A model generated the notes under the pieces. The model ran no database searches, was not told the DNA's origin, and was given only the letters and a program-made list of their open reading frames with translations. A stretch of 64,000 nucleotides of DNA, from the NCBI RefSeq assembly GCF_003385115.1, contig NZ_QUNI01000005.1, forward strand, positions 4,446-68,445, written 5' to 3'. The stretch comes from Flavobacterium aquicola. Lineage in GTDB: Bacteria > Bacteroidota > Bacteroidia > Flavobacteriales > Flavobacteriaceae. The position numbers were made by a program, and so were the translations under genes. Positions 19,408-27,682 of this stretch are shown here, one piece after another (position 1 is the stretch's first letter; every line of letters starts with the position of its first letter).

Positions 19408-19518
19408 AAAACGTTTATTGCGACTTCAAAAAAAAGGAGTATTTTTACGAACACTAAATTAAATCTATACCAGTATTTTTGATTAAAATATTTGGCAAAT
19501 CATATAAACAGAAGAAAA

Positions 19519-20553
19519 ATGAAAGAAAAAGCTAGTTCAGAAAAAGTTGGTTCAGAAAAAGAAGCTAAATTAAAAGCATTACAACTTACTCTTGACAAAT
19601 TAGACAAAACCTACGGAAAAGGAACTGTAATGAAAATGGGCGATAAAGCCATTGAGGAAGTAGAAACAATTTCATCTGGTTCATTAGGAGTGGATTTAGC
19701 ATTAGGAGTAGGCGGTTACCCAAAAGGACGAATTATAGAAATATACGGACCAGAATCATCTGGTAAAACGACTTTAACATTACATGCAATTGCTGAAGCT
19801 CAAAAAGCAGGAGGAATTGCAGCTTTTATAGATGCTGAACATGCTTTCGACAGAAATTATGCTGAAAAATTAGGTGTTGATATCGAAAACCTAATCATTT
19901 CCCAGCCGGACAACGGAGAACAAGCCTTGGAAATTGCAGAAAACCTAATCCGTTCTGGAGCTATTGACATCGTAGTTATTGACTCGGTTGCGGCATTGAC
20001 ACCAAAAAGCGAAATTGAAGGTGAAATGGGAGATTCAAAAATGGGTCTTCATGCACGTTTGATGTCTCAAGCTTTGAGAAAATTGACAGGAACTATCAGC
20101 AAAACAAATTGTACCGTGTTTTTCATCAACCAATTAAGAGAGAAAATTGGAGTAATGTTTGGAAACCCTGAAACGACTACCGGTGGTAATGCCTTAAAGT
20201 TTTATGCTTCGGTACGTTTGGACATTCGCCGTTCTACTCAAATCAAAGACGGAGAAAATGTTTTGGGTAACCGTACAAAAGTGAAAATCGTAAAAAATAA
20301 AGTTGCACCGCCTTTCAAAGTAGCTGAATTTGATATCATGTACGGTGAAGGTGTTTCGAAAACAGGTGAAATACTAGACCTTGCTGTTGAATTTGAAATT
20401 ATCAAAAAATCAGGTTCTTGGTTTAGCTATGGTGAAACTAAATTAGGCCAAGGCCGTGATGCTGTTAAATCATTGATTAAAGACAATCCTGAATTGGCAG
20501 ATGAACTGGAAGAAAAAATCAAAACTCAGATTAAAGAGTTAGCCAACGAATAA
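19519..20553 (+). CDS. recA: RecA recombinase
   Basis: 344 residues from the ATG at 19519, preceded by an A-rich stretch (an earlier TTG at 19492 is less likely). The ATP site GPESSGKTT (77-85), the VVIDSVAAL segment, the L2-region [17 protein letters not shown] and the acidic C-terminus are all present. It forms the nucleoprotein filament that carries out strand exchange and triggers the SOS response. It stands alone, with its own terminator. The N-terminus has a lysine/glutamate-rich lead of about 25 residues, usual for this phylum. Confidence 0.97.
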   Translation: MKEKASSEKVGSEKEAKLKALQLTLDKLDKTYGKGTVMKMGDKAIEEVETISSGSLGVDLALGVGGYPKGRIIEIYGPESSGKTTLTLHAIAEAQKAGGIAAFIDAEHAFDRNYAEKLGVDIENLIISQPDNGEQALEIAENLIRSGAIDIVVIDSVAALTPKSEIEGEMGDSKMGLHARLMSQALRKLTGTISKTNCTVFFINQLREKIGVMFGNPETTTGGNALKFYASVRLDIRRSTQIKDGENVLGNRTKVKIVKNKVAPPFKVAEFDIMYGEGVSKTGEILDLAVEFEIIKKSGSWFSYGETKLGQGRDAVKSLIKDNPELADELEEKIKTQIKELANE

Positions 20554-20559
20554 AACTTA

Positions 20560-20587
20560 AAGTCCGCAGCCGCGGACTTTTTTTTTT
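20560..20587 (+). terminator. recA terminator
   Basis: An 8-bp perfect stem (20560-20567 with 20572-20579), GC-rich with a 4-base loop, is followed by a run of T. This is a textbook intrinsic terminator seven bases after the recA stop. Confidence 0.9.
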
Positions 20588-20728
20588 AGAATTATTTTTA
20601 AGAAAATCTATAATTTACAATCTTTGTATAATAAGCCGAGGGCGAGAAATTAAATTTAAAAATTTCATTACAAAACTTATTTTCAATTCATTAAGAATAA
20701 AATTATATTTACATTAAAAATTAATTGG

Positions 20729-21730
20729 ATGGAAAATTTAAAAGTAAAATGCCAGTTTATCACCTTACTACTTCTGATCAGTTTCAGCAGTTATTCACAA
20801 TTCAGCGGTTGGAAAGATAAATTATCAGAAGCAGGAGCAGCACTTGGCGCAAAGACTTTAGGACTTGATAAAATCTTGAAAAAACCTGCAGCAATCAGCA
20901 CCTCATTCGAAGATGTAAATAAAACCAATTCTAAACTTCCAGACTTTTTCCTGGTAAACAATCTTCAGCCATTATACCTTCTTCCTAAAGCACCGACAGG
21001 AGGCTACATATTATGTGACGGTTTTTATGAAATGACCAATAAAAGTTATTGCTTACATGCAGGAACTTTTGCTCCCTCAAAAGGAGATGGTTATATGTAC
21101 GCACCAACTCTTGGTCCTAAACAAGAAATCGTAACTTCGATACTAAAAAATGCCGAAAAACACCCTGAAATAAATCAGCATGATATCCAGATACTTTTAT
21201 GGACTATTATTGCGAGAACCCGTTTTGCTGATTACTCGGGCCAAGTAAAACTAACTGCAATTGCTTTACTAAGCACTCTTGAACTAACTCATCTTGAAGG
21301 CGGCGTGCTTGGAGTACTGCCTGAAAGTGTAATGAATAAAGCAAAATCTACTCTGCCAGAAAATATACAAGCTATTTTTCAAGCCGAAAATCAAATTCGC
21401 CAGCTTGTAGCTTCCGGTAATTACACATATGCCGAAATGGAAAAATATGCAATTCTGGCGGGCATGGCACCAGAGAGAACTGACGTTCCTAGCGGCATTT
21501 GGACTTTACACCCAGATGGTTATTATATCCGCTATTTCCCGTCGGGTTATTCTATTACTAAAGTTCAAATCTATGTTCCTAGAGAAATTATAGCTGCTGG
21601 TAAAACTGTAATATATGATGCAACAAATGATATTGCATGTCCAGCAAATACAGGTTCACAGCGACTGGCTCAAACAAATGAACCATTGAATCCTGATTAT
21701 AAAGTTAAAATAAAGATCAATTGCAAATAA
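20729..21730 (+). CDS. Secreted protein with possible thioester-like domain
   Basis: 333 residues with a signal peptide (1-23, ending SSYSQ). No family is certain. The segment NKSYCLHAG (Cys108), followed about 45 residues later by DIQILLWTII (Gln154), resembles the Cys and Gln pair of thioester (TQXA-type) domains known in Gram-positive surface adhesins. The surrounding tyrosines and the GDGY turn also fit. The C-terminal third (YIRYFPSGYSITKVQIYVP) looks beta-rich and ends SQRLAQTNEPLNPDYKVKIK. If the bond forms, the protein could attach covalently to partners; this is inference. It is monocistronic, between two terminators. Confidence 0.5.
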   Translation: MENLKVKCQFITLLLLISFSSYSQFSGWKDKLSEAGAALGAKTLGLDKILKKPAAISTSFEDVNKTNSKLPDFFLVNNLQPLYLLPKAPTGGYILCDGFYEMTNKSYCLHAGTFAPSKGDGYMYAPTLGPKQEIVTSILKNAEKHPEINQHDIQILLWTIIARTRFADYSGQVKLTAIALLSTLELTHLEGGVLGVLPESVMNKAKSTLPENIQAIFQAENQIRQLVASGNYTYAEMEKYAILAGMAPERTDVPSGIWTLHPDGYYIRYFPSGYSITKVQIYVPREIIAAGKTVIYDATNDIACPANTGSQRLAQTNEPLNPDYKVKIKINCK

Positions 21731-21734
21731 AACT

Positions 21735-21762
21735 AAAAAAGGCTGCAATAGCAGCCTTTTTT
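21735..21762. terminator. Bidirectional terminator
   Basis: A6-GGCTGC, loop AATA, GCAGCC-T6 (21741-21746 with 21751-21756, extended by A and T runs) lies between two convergent genes and touches the plsC stop codon, so it probably serves both. Confidence 0.85.
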
Positions 21763-22529
21763 TATTCGAATTTAGAAGCGTCTTTCTCTTTAAACGCCAT
21801 TAATTCATCTAAAATTATTTTTCGGACCTTTTCACGAAGTTCTTTTCTGTCTAACGGTTCGCCAGCTACGGAAACGGTTTCAACCGGCGATAAAATTTTT
21901 GCTCTCATCAAACCAGGACTTCCGCTATAAAAGGTATAGGATAATCTCTTTTTATTATCTGGAAAAATAAGGGGAACGATCGGCAGATGATGATCGGCTG
22001 CCAAACGGAAAGCTCCGTCTTTGAATGCATCTAATAAAATAGACTCATCATGCGGCACACCGCCTTCGGGGAAAATACAAATACTAAGACCTCTGTTTAT
22101 TCTTTTCTGAGCCTGATCGAAAACTTCCATTCTGCTTTTAGAACAGCTTCTGTCTACTAAAATACTGGTTCTTTTATAGAAAAAACCAAACAGCGGAATT
22201 TTTGCCAGTGACATTTTTCCAACGAATACAAAAGGATTATCTACAACTGCAAGCATCAGCATAATATCAGTCATCGATGTATGATTGGCAACAAACATGT
22301 AACTTTTTTTAGGATCCAATTTTTGGACTTTTTCTACTTTATAATAGAAACCCATTCCAAAAAGAACACACTTGGCCCAAATACGGGACATTTTAAAAAA
22401 ATATGGATAGCCGCTTTCGGTCAATATAGAAGCTACCAAAAAAGGAAGCATAATTAGTATAGGAATAAGCATTACAATGTAAAACCATACCCGCCAAACG
22501 GACCACAATATTTTTTTTATTCTTTTCAT
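21762..22529 (-). CDS. plsC: 1-acyl-sn-glycerol-3-phosphate acyltransferase
   Basis: 255 residues. An N-terminal membrane segment (about 12-35) precedes the acyltransferase domain with the HX4D motif (NHTSMTD, His83 and Asp88) and the glycerophosphate-binding FPEGG (153-157). The enzyme adds the second acyl chain to lysophosphatidate in membrane phospholipid synthesis. The LDPKKSYMFVANHTS context is typical of Flavobacteria PlsC. Because the family includes lipid-A and ornithine-lipid acyltransferases, the acceptor is not certain. Confidence 0.85.
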   Translation of the reverse strand: MKRIKKILWSVWRVWFYIVMLIPILIMLPFLVASILTESGYPYFFKMSRIWAKCVLFGMGFYYKVEKVQKLDPKKSYMFVANHTSMTDIMLMLAVVDNPFVFVGKMSLAKIPLFGFFYKRTSILVDRSCSKSRMEVFDQAQKRINRGLSICIFPEGGVPHDESILLDAFKDGAFRLAADHHLPIVPLIFPDNKKRLSYTFYSGSPGLMRAKILSPVETVSVAGEPLDRKELREKVRKIILDELMAFKEKDASKFE

Positions 22530-22637
22530 GTGTTGTTATAATTGTTCTATTTTGTCACATGTAATTCGCATATTACCGTCGGAATTGCCGACAAGATGAC
22601 AATAATGCTCATTTCATACCGCCAAAAATAGGGAAAC

Positions 22638-22669
22638 TTGTGGAAAATTTAGCAAAAGAATTAACTTTG
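22638..22669 (+). promoter_or_regulatory. trpS promoter
   Basis: TTG at 22638-22640 is separated by 21 bases from TAACTTTG (22662-22669). Transcription would begin near 22674. This rules out the earlier in-frame GTG at 22640 as the start of trpS. Confidence 0.6.
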
Positions 22670-22720
22670 CGTAAAAATAACATCCTTCATTATAATCATA
22701 CGAGATTTAAAAAAATAAAA

Positions 22721-23695
22721 ATGGCAAAAATACTTACAGGCGTTCAAAGTACAGGTACACCTCATTTGGGCAACTTATTAGGCGCAATTATTCCTGCAAT
22801 CGAACTATCCAATAAACCAGAAAACGAATCATTTCTTTTTATAGCCGATTTGCATTCTATTACGCAGATTAAAAATGGTGAAACATTAAGAAGCAATACC
22901 TACAGCACTGCCTGCGCATGGTTGGCCTGCGGGTTGGATATCGATAAAGTTGTTTTTTACCGCCAGTCAGATGTGGCACAGACTGCAGAACTGTCTTGGT
23001 ATCTAAGCTGTTTCTTCCCTTTTCAGCGTTTAACATTGGCACACTCTTTCAAAGACAAGTCGGATCGTTTGGAAGATGTCAATGCAGGATTATTTACATA
23101 TCCGATGCTTATGGCCGCAGATATCTTATTATATGATGCAGAATTTGTTCCTGTTGGAAAAGACCAGTTACAGCATCTAGAAATCACCCGTGATGTTGCG
23201 TCCCGATTCAACCACCAAATGGGAGAAACCTTTGTCATCCCAGAAGCAAAAATTCAGGAAGACAGTATGCTGATTCCAGGAACAAACGGCGGAAAAATGA
23301 GTAAGTCAGCAAATAACTTTATTAATATTTTCTTGGATGATAAAGCACTGCGTAAACAGATCATGAGTATTGAAACAGATAGCACACCGCTTGAAGAACC
23401 AAAAAATCCAGATATCTGCAACTGCTTTACCTTATATAAGCTGCTTGCAGATGAAACTCAAATCGAAGCCATGAGAGCCAACTATCTTGGCGGTAATTAC
23501 GGTTATGGCCATGCCAAACAAGCATTGTTTGAATTGATTCTGGAAAAATTCAAAACCGAAAGAGAAAAATACAACTACTATATTAATAACCTTCCCGAAG
23601 TAGATGCTCTATTGAAAAAAGGCGCTGCAAAAGCGGGTCTTGTCGCTGATGGCGTTTTAGCAAGAGTTCGAGAAGTTTTAGGCTTTGAGGTTTAA
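22721..23695 (+). CDS. trpS: Tryptophanyl-tRNA synthetase
   Basis: The ATG at 22721 (MAKILTGVQSTGTPHLGN) gives 324 residues, the normal length. The class I HIGH motif is HLGN (15-18) and KMSKS is intact (GGKMSKSANN). The FTYPMLMAADILLYDAEFVP stretch is typical of bacterial TrpRS. It charges tRNA-Trp. It is preceded by its own promoter and is convergent with the Lrp gene; a long hairpin repeat lies between the two. Confidence 0.95.
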   Translation: MAKILTGVQSTGTPHLGNLLGAIIPAIELSNKPENESFLFIADLHSITQIKNGETLRSNTYSTACAWLACGLDIDKVVFYRQSDVAQTAELSWYLSCFFPFQRLTLAHSFKDKSDRLEDVNAGLFTYPMLMAADILLYDAEFVPVGKDQLQHLEITRDVASRFNHQMGETFVIPEAKIQEDSMLIPGTNGGKMSKSANNFINIFLDDKALRKQIMSIETDSTPLEEPKNPDICNCFTLYKLLADETQIEAMRANYLGGNYGYGHAKQALFELILEKFKTEREKYNYYINNLPEVDALLKKGAAKAGLVADGVLARVREVLGFEV

Positions 23696-23711
23696 ACAGC
23701 ATTTCAAAAAT

Positions 23712-23769
23712 AACACGAATTTCACTAATTGGCACGAATAGATTTGTGCTAATTAGTGAAATTCGTGTT
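23712..23769. repeat. Long hairpin repeat between trpS and lrp
   Basis: Arms 23712-23735 and 23746-23769 pair at 23 of 24 positions around a 10-base loop. The words CACGAATTTCACTAATT and GGCACGAAT are of a kind I recognise as dispersed intergenic repeats in Flavobacterium. It may act as a bidirectional terminator. Confidence 0.75.
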
Positions 23770-23774
23770 TTATA

Positions 23775-24245
23775 CTATATAGGTAAGTTTTTCTCAAACG
23801 CAGACCCAAAAGAAATAAACGAATCCGTACCTCCTACTCCTTCTATAATATGAATTTGTTCGTAGATAATTTTACGAAGTTCTTCATTATTGGCTGCAAC
23901 AATTTTGATAAACAAAGCATATTTGCCCGAAACCCAATGACATTCTACAATCTCGGGAATTAATTTTAATTGTTCCGCTATTGAATATGAAAAACGGGCT
24001 TCTTTGGTCGTGATTCCTGTGTAAGTAATTGTTTCAAAACCATAGGTTTTAGCATTTAATTTTACCGAGAAACCAGCAATTAATCCCGATTCCTGAAGTT
24101 TTTTTACACGTAGATGCACAAGCGAATTGGACACTTTTAATTCCTTGGCTAGTTCAGAAAAAGGAATTCTTCCATTCTCACTCAATTTTCTTATGATTTC
24201 CTGATCTAAATAATCAGTATTTTCATTGTTTTTGGAGTTTAACAT
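23775..24245 (-). CDS. Lrp/AsnC family transcriptional regulator
   Basis: 156 residues. An N-terminal winged helix (LDQEIIRKLSENGRIPFSEL, then SNSLVHLRVKKLQESGLI) is followed by the RAM ligand-binding domain (about 75-150; the VECHWVSGKYALFIKIVA strand-turn is typical). Such regulators sense amino acids and form octamers. It is divergent from the DUF1338 gene, with a shared 188-base region holding an inverted repeat, so it most likely controls that gene and itself. A role in lysine or related amino-acid breakdown is inferred from that neighbour. Confidence 0.85.
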   Translation of the reverse strand: MLNSKNNENTDYLDQEIIRKLSENGRIPFSELAKELKVSNSLVHLRVKKLQESGLIAGFSVKLNAKTYGFETITYTGITTKEARFSYSIAEQLKLIPEIVECHWVSGKYALFIKIVAANNEELRKIIYEQIHIIEGVGGTDSFISFGSAFEKNLPI

Positions 24246-24303
24246 CGCTTACTTTTTTATTGGAAAATATAAAATTGACAATTCTAAAACATAAAACACT
24301 TTT

Positions 24304-24326
24304 AAATATGTCAAAATTACATATTT
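24304..24326. promoter_or_regulatory. Probable Lrp operator
   Basis: AAATATGT (24304-24311) and ACATATTT (24319-24326) form a perfect 8-bp inverted repeat with a 7-base spacer. A third AAATATGTCA half-site lies at 24365-24374, near the expected -33 region of the divergent gene. Confidence 0.55.
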
Positions 24327-24392
24327 ATTTCTCACAAAAGTCTAATTATAAATAATCGAAACACAAATATGTCATTTTATTCTATTTTTATC

Positions 24393-24400
24393 TAGTTTTG
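24393..24400 (+). promoter_or_regulatory. -7 box of the DUF1338 gene
   Basis: TAGTTTTG matches TAnnTTTG, about 33 bases before the ATG. No TTTG lies at the right distance upstream; the AAATATGTCA half-site is there instead, suggesting activation by the Lrp protein. Confidence 0.5.
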
Positions 24401-24433
24401 AGTCATAATAACAATTAAAAAATTCAGACAGAA

Positions 24434-25243
24434 ATGGACAAAAATCAACTGCTTTCGAAACTTTGGGAACAATATGCAGCAATAACCCCATCTGCAAAAA
24501 AAATACATACTTTATTAGCAGATAAAGGTGAAACAATCCAAAATGATCATATTGCGATCCGTACTTTTAATGACCCTCGCATTAATATCGCTGTTTTGGA
24601 AAAACCTTTCTTAGCAGTTGGTTACGAAGCACGAGGTGAATATATTTTTGAATCCAAAAAACTGTTCGCGCAGCATTACGAACATACCACTGACAGCAGT
24701 GCACCGAGAATTTTTATCTCTGAACTGGAATTAGAAAAATGTTCTGATGAATTACAGCAAACCGTTAAAAACATTTTAGACGATTGTGATCAGAACGAAT
24801 TTAGCAACCCAGAATTAGTACTAAGCGGTTCTATTTGGAAATCCAATTCTCATGCAATTTATACATCACTGCTGGAGGAATCCGAATATGCGGCCTGGAT
24901 GTACGTATATGGTTTCCGTGCAAATCACTTTACTATTAATCTCAATGCATTGCAGCATTTTGAAAAATTGGAAGAGCTGAACAGCTTTTTAGAAGAAAAC
25001 GGCTGGAAACTGAATGCTTCGGGAGGAAAAATTAAAGGAACTCCTGAACAGTTATTAGAACAATCAAGTACTTTGGCAGATTTATATTCAGTAAATTTTG
25101 AAGAAGGTCTATTTGAAATCCCATCCTGCTATTATGAATTTGCTTTGAGATACGCTATGGCGGATGGAAATTTATATCAAGGTTTTGTAGCTTCATCAGC
25201 CGATAAAATTTTTGAAAGTACAGATGTGAAACTACAGAAATAA
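24434..25243 (+). CDS. DUF1338 protein, 2-oxoadipate dioxygenase/decarboxylase-like
   Basis: 269 residues, full-length DUF1338 of the short type. The family includes Pseudomonas HglS, an iron enzyme that turns 2-oxoadipate into D-2-hydroxyglutarate with loss of CO2 during lysine breakdown. Candidate metal ligands are His39 (NDHIAIRTF), His165 (RANHFTIN) and Glu235 (SCYYEFALRY). These are placed as in the vicinal-oxygen-chelate fold. The divergent Lrp regulator and, downstream, a D-2-hydroxyglutarate dehydrogenase-like gene support this role. The substrate is inferred from family members. Confidence 0.75.
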   Translation: MDKNQLLSKLWEQYAAITPSAKKIHTLLADKGETIQNDHIAIRTFNDPRINIAVLEKPFLAVGYEARGEYIFESKKLFAQHYEHTTDSSAPRIFISELELEKCSDELQQTVKNILDDCDQNEFSNPELVLSGSIWKSNSHAIYTSLLEESEYAAWMYVYGFRANHFTINLNALQHFEKLEELNSFLEENGWKLNASGGKIKGTPEQLLEQSSTLADLYSVNFEEGLFEIPSCYYEFALRYAMADGNLYQGFVASSADKIFESTDVKLQK

Positions 25244-25260
25244 AACGCACCAAAAATCTT

Positions 25261-25320
25261 CAATAACTTGTCAGATTTGCCGTTTATAGGGCTGGATTAT
25301 GACAAGTTATTGTCTTTTTT
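25261..25320 (+). terminator. Terminator after the DUF1338 gene
   Basis: CAATAACTTGTC (25261-25272) pairs perfectly with GACAAGTTATTG (25301-25312) across a 28-base loop and is followed by a T run. Confidence 0.75.
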
Positions 25321-25518
25321 AAAAATAATTGCGATTAAATTATGAAAACACCAGCCGAAAAACACTTTTTAAAATAAATAAAACAAAATTTAAAATTGCT
25401 TTTCGAGGATTAAATTTAATAATACTCGGTCAAAAAGACTATTTATAACAATAACCTCAATTATCGTTAAACGCGCCAGTATTATACCAATATATTTTCA
25501 GAATAGCAATGGAGGTTT

Positions 25519-25526
25519 TATCTTTG
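25519..25526 (+). promoter_or_regulatory. -7 box of serB-serA
   Basis: TATCTTTG fits TAnnTTTG. Transcription would begin near 25531, downstream of the in-frame GTG at 25526, so the start codon must be the later ATG at 25574. Confidence 0.6.
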
Positions 25527-25573
25527 TGCAAAAAATTTACAAATATTTTTTATTTGTGACAAACACTAAAAAG

Positions 25574-27469
25574 ATGACAGAAAATCAGGAAACATTTATA
25601 TTCGATTTTGACAGTACGTTTATGAAAGTCGAGGCACTAGATGTATTATGCGAAGTAATTTACCAAGATAGTGCCGCTGGAACTCAAATTTTAAGCGAAA
25701 TTCAAAGATTAACCGATCTTGGAATGGAAGGTAAATTGTCATTGAAAGAATCTTTGACTCAAAGAATTCAATTATTGCAGGCCAACAGAGATCATATTGG
25801 AACTGTAATTGAGGAGCTGAAAAAGAAGGTTACAGCATCTGTAATCCGAAACAGAACTTTCTTCAAACAGCACTCCGAAAATATTTATATCATTTCAAAC
25901 GGTTTTAAGGAAATCATCATTCCAATCGTTTCAGAATACGGAATCAAACCAGAGCACGTTTTGGCCAATACTTTCAAATTTGACCATGACGGAAAAATTA
26001 TTGGTTTTGATGAAAAAGACGAATTGTGCGAAAACCAAGGAAAAGTAAAAAAAATCAAATCATTGAATCTTAAAGGTGAGGCGATTATGATTGGTGACGG
26101 ATATACTGATTATGAAACTCTTGAGGGCGGTGCTGTTTCTAAATTTTTCGCCTTTACAGAAAACGTAAGCCGTAAAATTGTAGTTGAAAAGGCCAGCCAG
26201 ATAGCGCCGTCATTAGACGAAATCCTTTATGAACTGTCTTATAAAGCCTCTGTTTCTTATCCAAAAAATAGAATCAAAGTTTTATTGTTAGAAAATATAC
26301 ACCAAGATGCTGTTAAAATCTTTGAACATGAAGGTTACAGCGTTGAAACTATGAAAGGTTCGCTGAATGAAGACGAACTAATCGAAAAAATAAAAGGAGT
26401 TTCTATTCTTGGAATCCGTTCAAAAACAAACCTTACAGCCAAAGTTTTGGAACATGCCAATAAACTGCATGCTGTTGGAACATTCTGTATTGGAACCAAC
26501 CAAGTAGATTTGAATGCTTGCAGCATGAAAGGAATTTCAGTTTTCAACGCACCATACAGCAATACTAGATCGGTTGTGGAATTGGCTTTAGGACAAATCA
26601 TTATGCTGGTTCGTAATACTTTCGAAAAAAGTATAATGATGCACCAAGGTAAATGGGACAAATCAGCTACTAACAGTGTTGAAATTCGTGGAAAGAAATT
26701 AGGTTTGGTTGGATACGGAAGTATCGGATCACAACTTTCTATCGTAGCCGAAGCATTGGGAATGAAAGTATATTTCTATGATGCAGTTGACAGACTGGCT
26801 CTTGGAAATGCTAAAAAATGTTCTTCATTAAAAGAATTATTGGCACTTTCAGATGTGGTTTCTTTACACGTAGACGGACGCGCAAGCAACAAAAACATAA
26901 TCGATGCTGATGCTTTCGAAGCAATGAAACCAGGCGTTATCTTCCTGAACCTTTCAAGAGGTCATGTTGTAGATATTCCTGCATTGGTTGCTAATTTGAA
27001 AAATGGTAAAATTCACGGAGCTGCAGTCGATGTTTTCCCTGAAGAACCGAAAAACAACGACGAGCCTTTCGTTTCTGAATTAATCGGAATGAAAAACGTA
27101 ATCCTGACACCGCACATCGGAGGCAGTACTGAAGAAGCGCAGGAAGATATTGGACATTATGTAGCTAATAAAATTATCAATTACATCAATACTGGTACGA
27201 CTTACGGAAGTGTGAATCTTCCTGAAATTCAGCTTCCTGAATTGCAAAGTGCACACCGTATCATGCATATCCATGAGAATGTAAAAGGTATTTTGGCACA
27301 AATCAACAATATCCTTTTAGAATATGACAACAATATTTTGGGTCAATATTTAAAAACAAATGAAACTCTTGGTTATGTGATTACCGATATCGATAATTTC
27401 CATAACCCAGATTTGGAGAAAAAATTAAAAGCGATTCCAAATACTATTAGGTATAGAATTCTGTACTAA
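25574..27469 (+). CDS. Fused phosphoserine phosphatase / D-3-phosphoglycerate dehydrogenase
   Basis: 631 residues from the ATG at 25574. Residues 1-215 are a HAD phosphatase of the SerB type: FDFDST (Asp11 and Asp13), ISNGFKEII and MIGDGYTD. Residues 236-545 are a 2-hydroxyacid dehydrogenase of the SerA type, with the NAD motif LVGYGSIGSQ, catalytic Arg, Glu and His, and TPHIGGSTEEAQ. The last ~75 residues are an ACT domain for serine feedback. It joins the first and last steps of serine synthesis in one chain; the middle aminotransferase is not here. SerA enzymes can also reduce 2-oxoglutarate to D-2-hydroxyglutarate, which the next gene's product would re-oxidise. Confidence 0.85.
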   Translation: MTENQETFIFDFDSTFMKVEALDVLCEVIYQDSAAGTQILSEIQRLTDLGMEGKLSLKESLTQRIQLLQANRDHIGTVIEELKKKVTASVIRNRTFFKQHSENIYIISNGFKEIIIPIVSEYGIKPEHVLANTFKFDHDGKIIGFDEKDELCENQGKVKKIKSLNLKGEAIMIGDGYTDYETLEGGAVSKFFAFTENVSRKIVVEKASQIAPSLDEILYELSYKASVSYPKNRIKVLLLENIHQDAVKIFEHEGYSVETMKGSLNEDELIEKIKGVSILGIRSKTNLTAKVLEHANKLHAVGTFCIGTNQVDLNACSMKGISVFNAPYSNTRSVVELALGQIIMLVRNTFEKSIMMHQGKWDKSATNSVEIRGKKLGLVGYGSIGSQLSIVAEALGMKVYFYDAVDRLALGNAKKCSSLKELLALSDVVSLHVDGRASNKNIIDADAFEAMKPGVIFLNLSRGHVVDIPALVANLKNGKIHGAAVDVFPEEPKNNDEPFVSELIGMKNVILTPHIGGSTEEAQEDIGHYVANKIINYINTGTTYGSVNLPEIQLPELQSAHRIMHIHENVKGILAQINNILLEYDNNILGQYLKTNETLGYVITDIDNFHNPDLEKKLKAIPNTIRYRILY

Positions 27470-27537
27470 AGATTTCAGATTGTCGATTAACGATTTTTGA
27501 TTTTATGAATTCTAAAGTTTAAAATCCAAATAAAAAA

Positions 27538-27598
27538 AACTTTGCGCCTTTGCGTCTTTGCGAGAATATAGCTCGCAAAGACGCTAAGGCGCAAAGTT
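27538..27598. repeat. Long hairpin repeat
   Basis: Arms 27538-27564 and 27572-27598 match at 26 of 27 positions with a 7-base loop. The words TTTGCGCCTTTGCGTC and CGCAAAGACG occur widely between Flavobacterium genes, to my knowledge. It lacks a T run and is probably a dispersed repeat rather than a plain terminator. Confidence 0.75.
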
Positions 27599-27682
27599 GC
27601 TAAAAACAAAAAGATTATCCATTTGATTTAAAGTTTCAGATTCCATAAATCTAAAATCATAAATCATAAATCTAAAAATAAG

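Larger units (their letters stand above)
25244..25573. other. Intergenic region before serB-serA
   Basis: It holds a terminator for the DUF1338 gene at its left end and the -7 box of the next gene at its right end; nothing else is evident in the AT-rich middle. Confidence 0.6.

Noticed and set aside
25526..25573. N-terminal extension of the SerB-SerA fusion from a GTG
   Set aside because: The GTG overlaps the -7 promoter box, so it would not be in the transcript.
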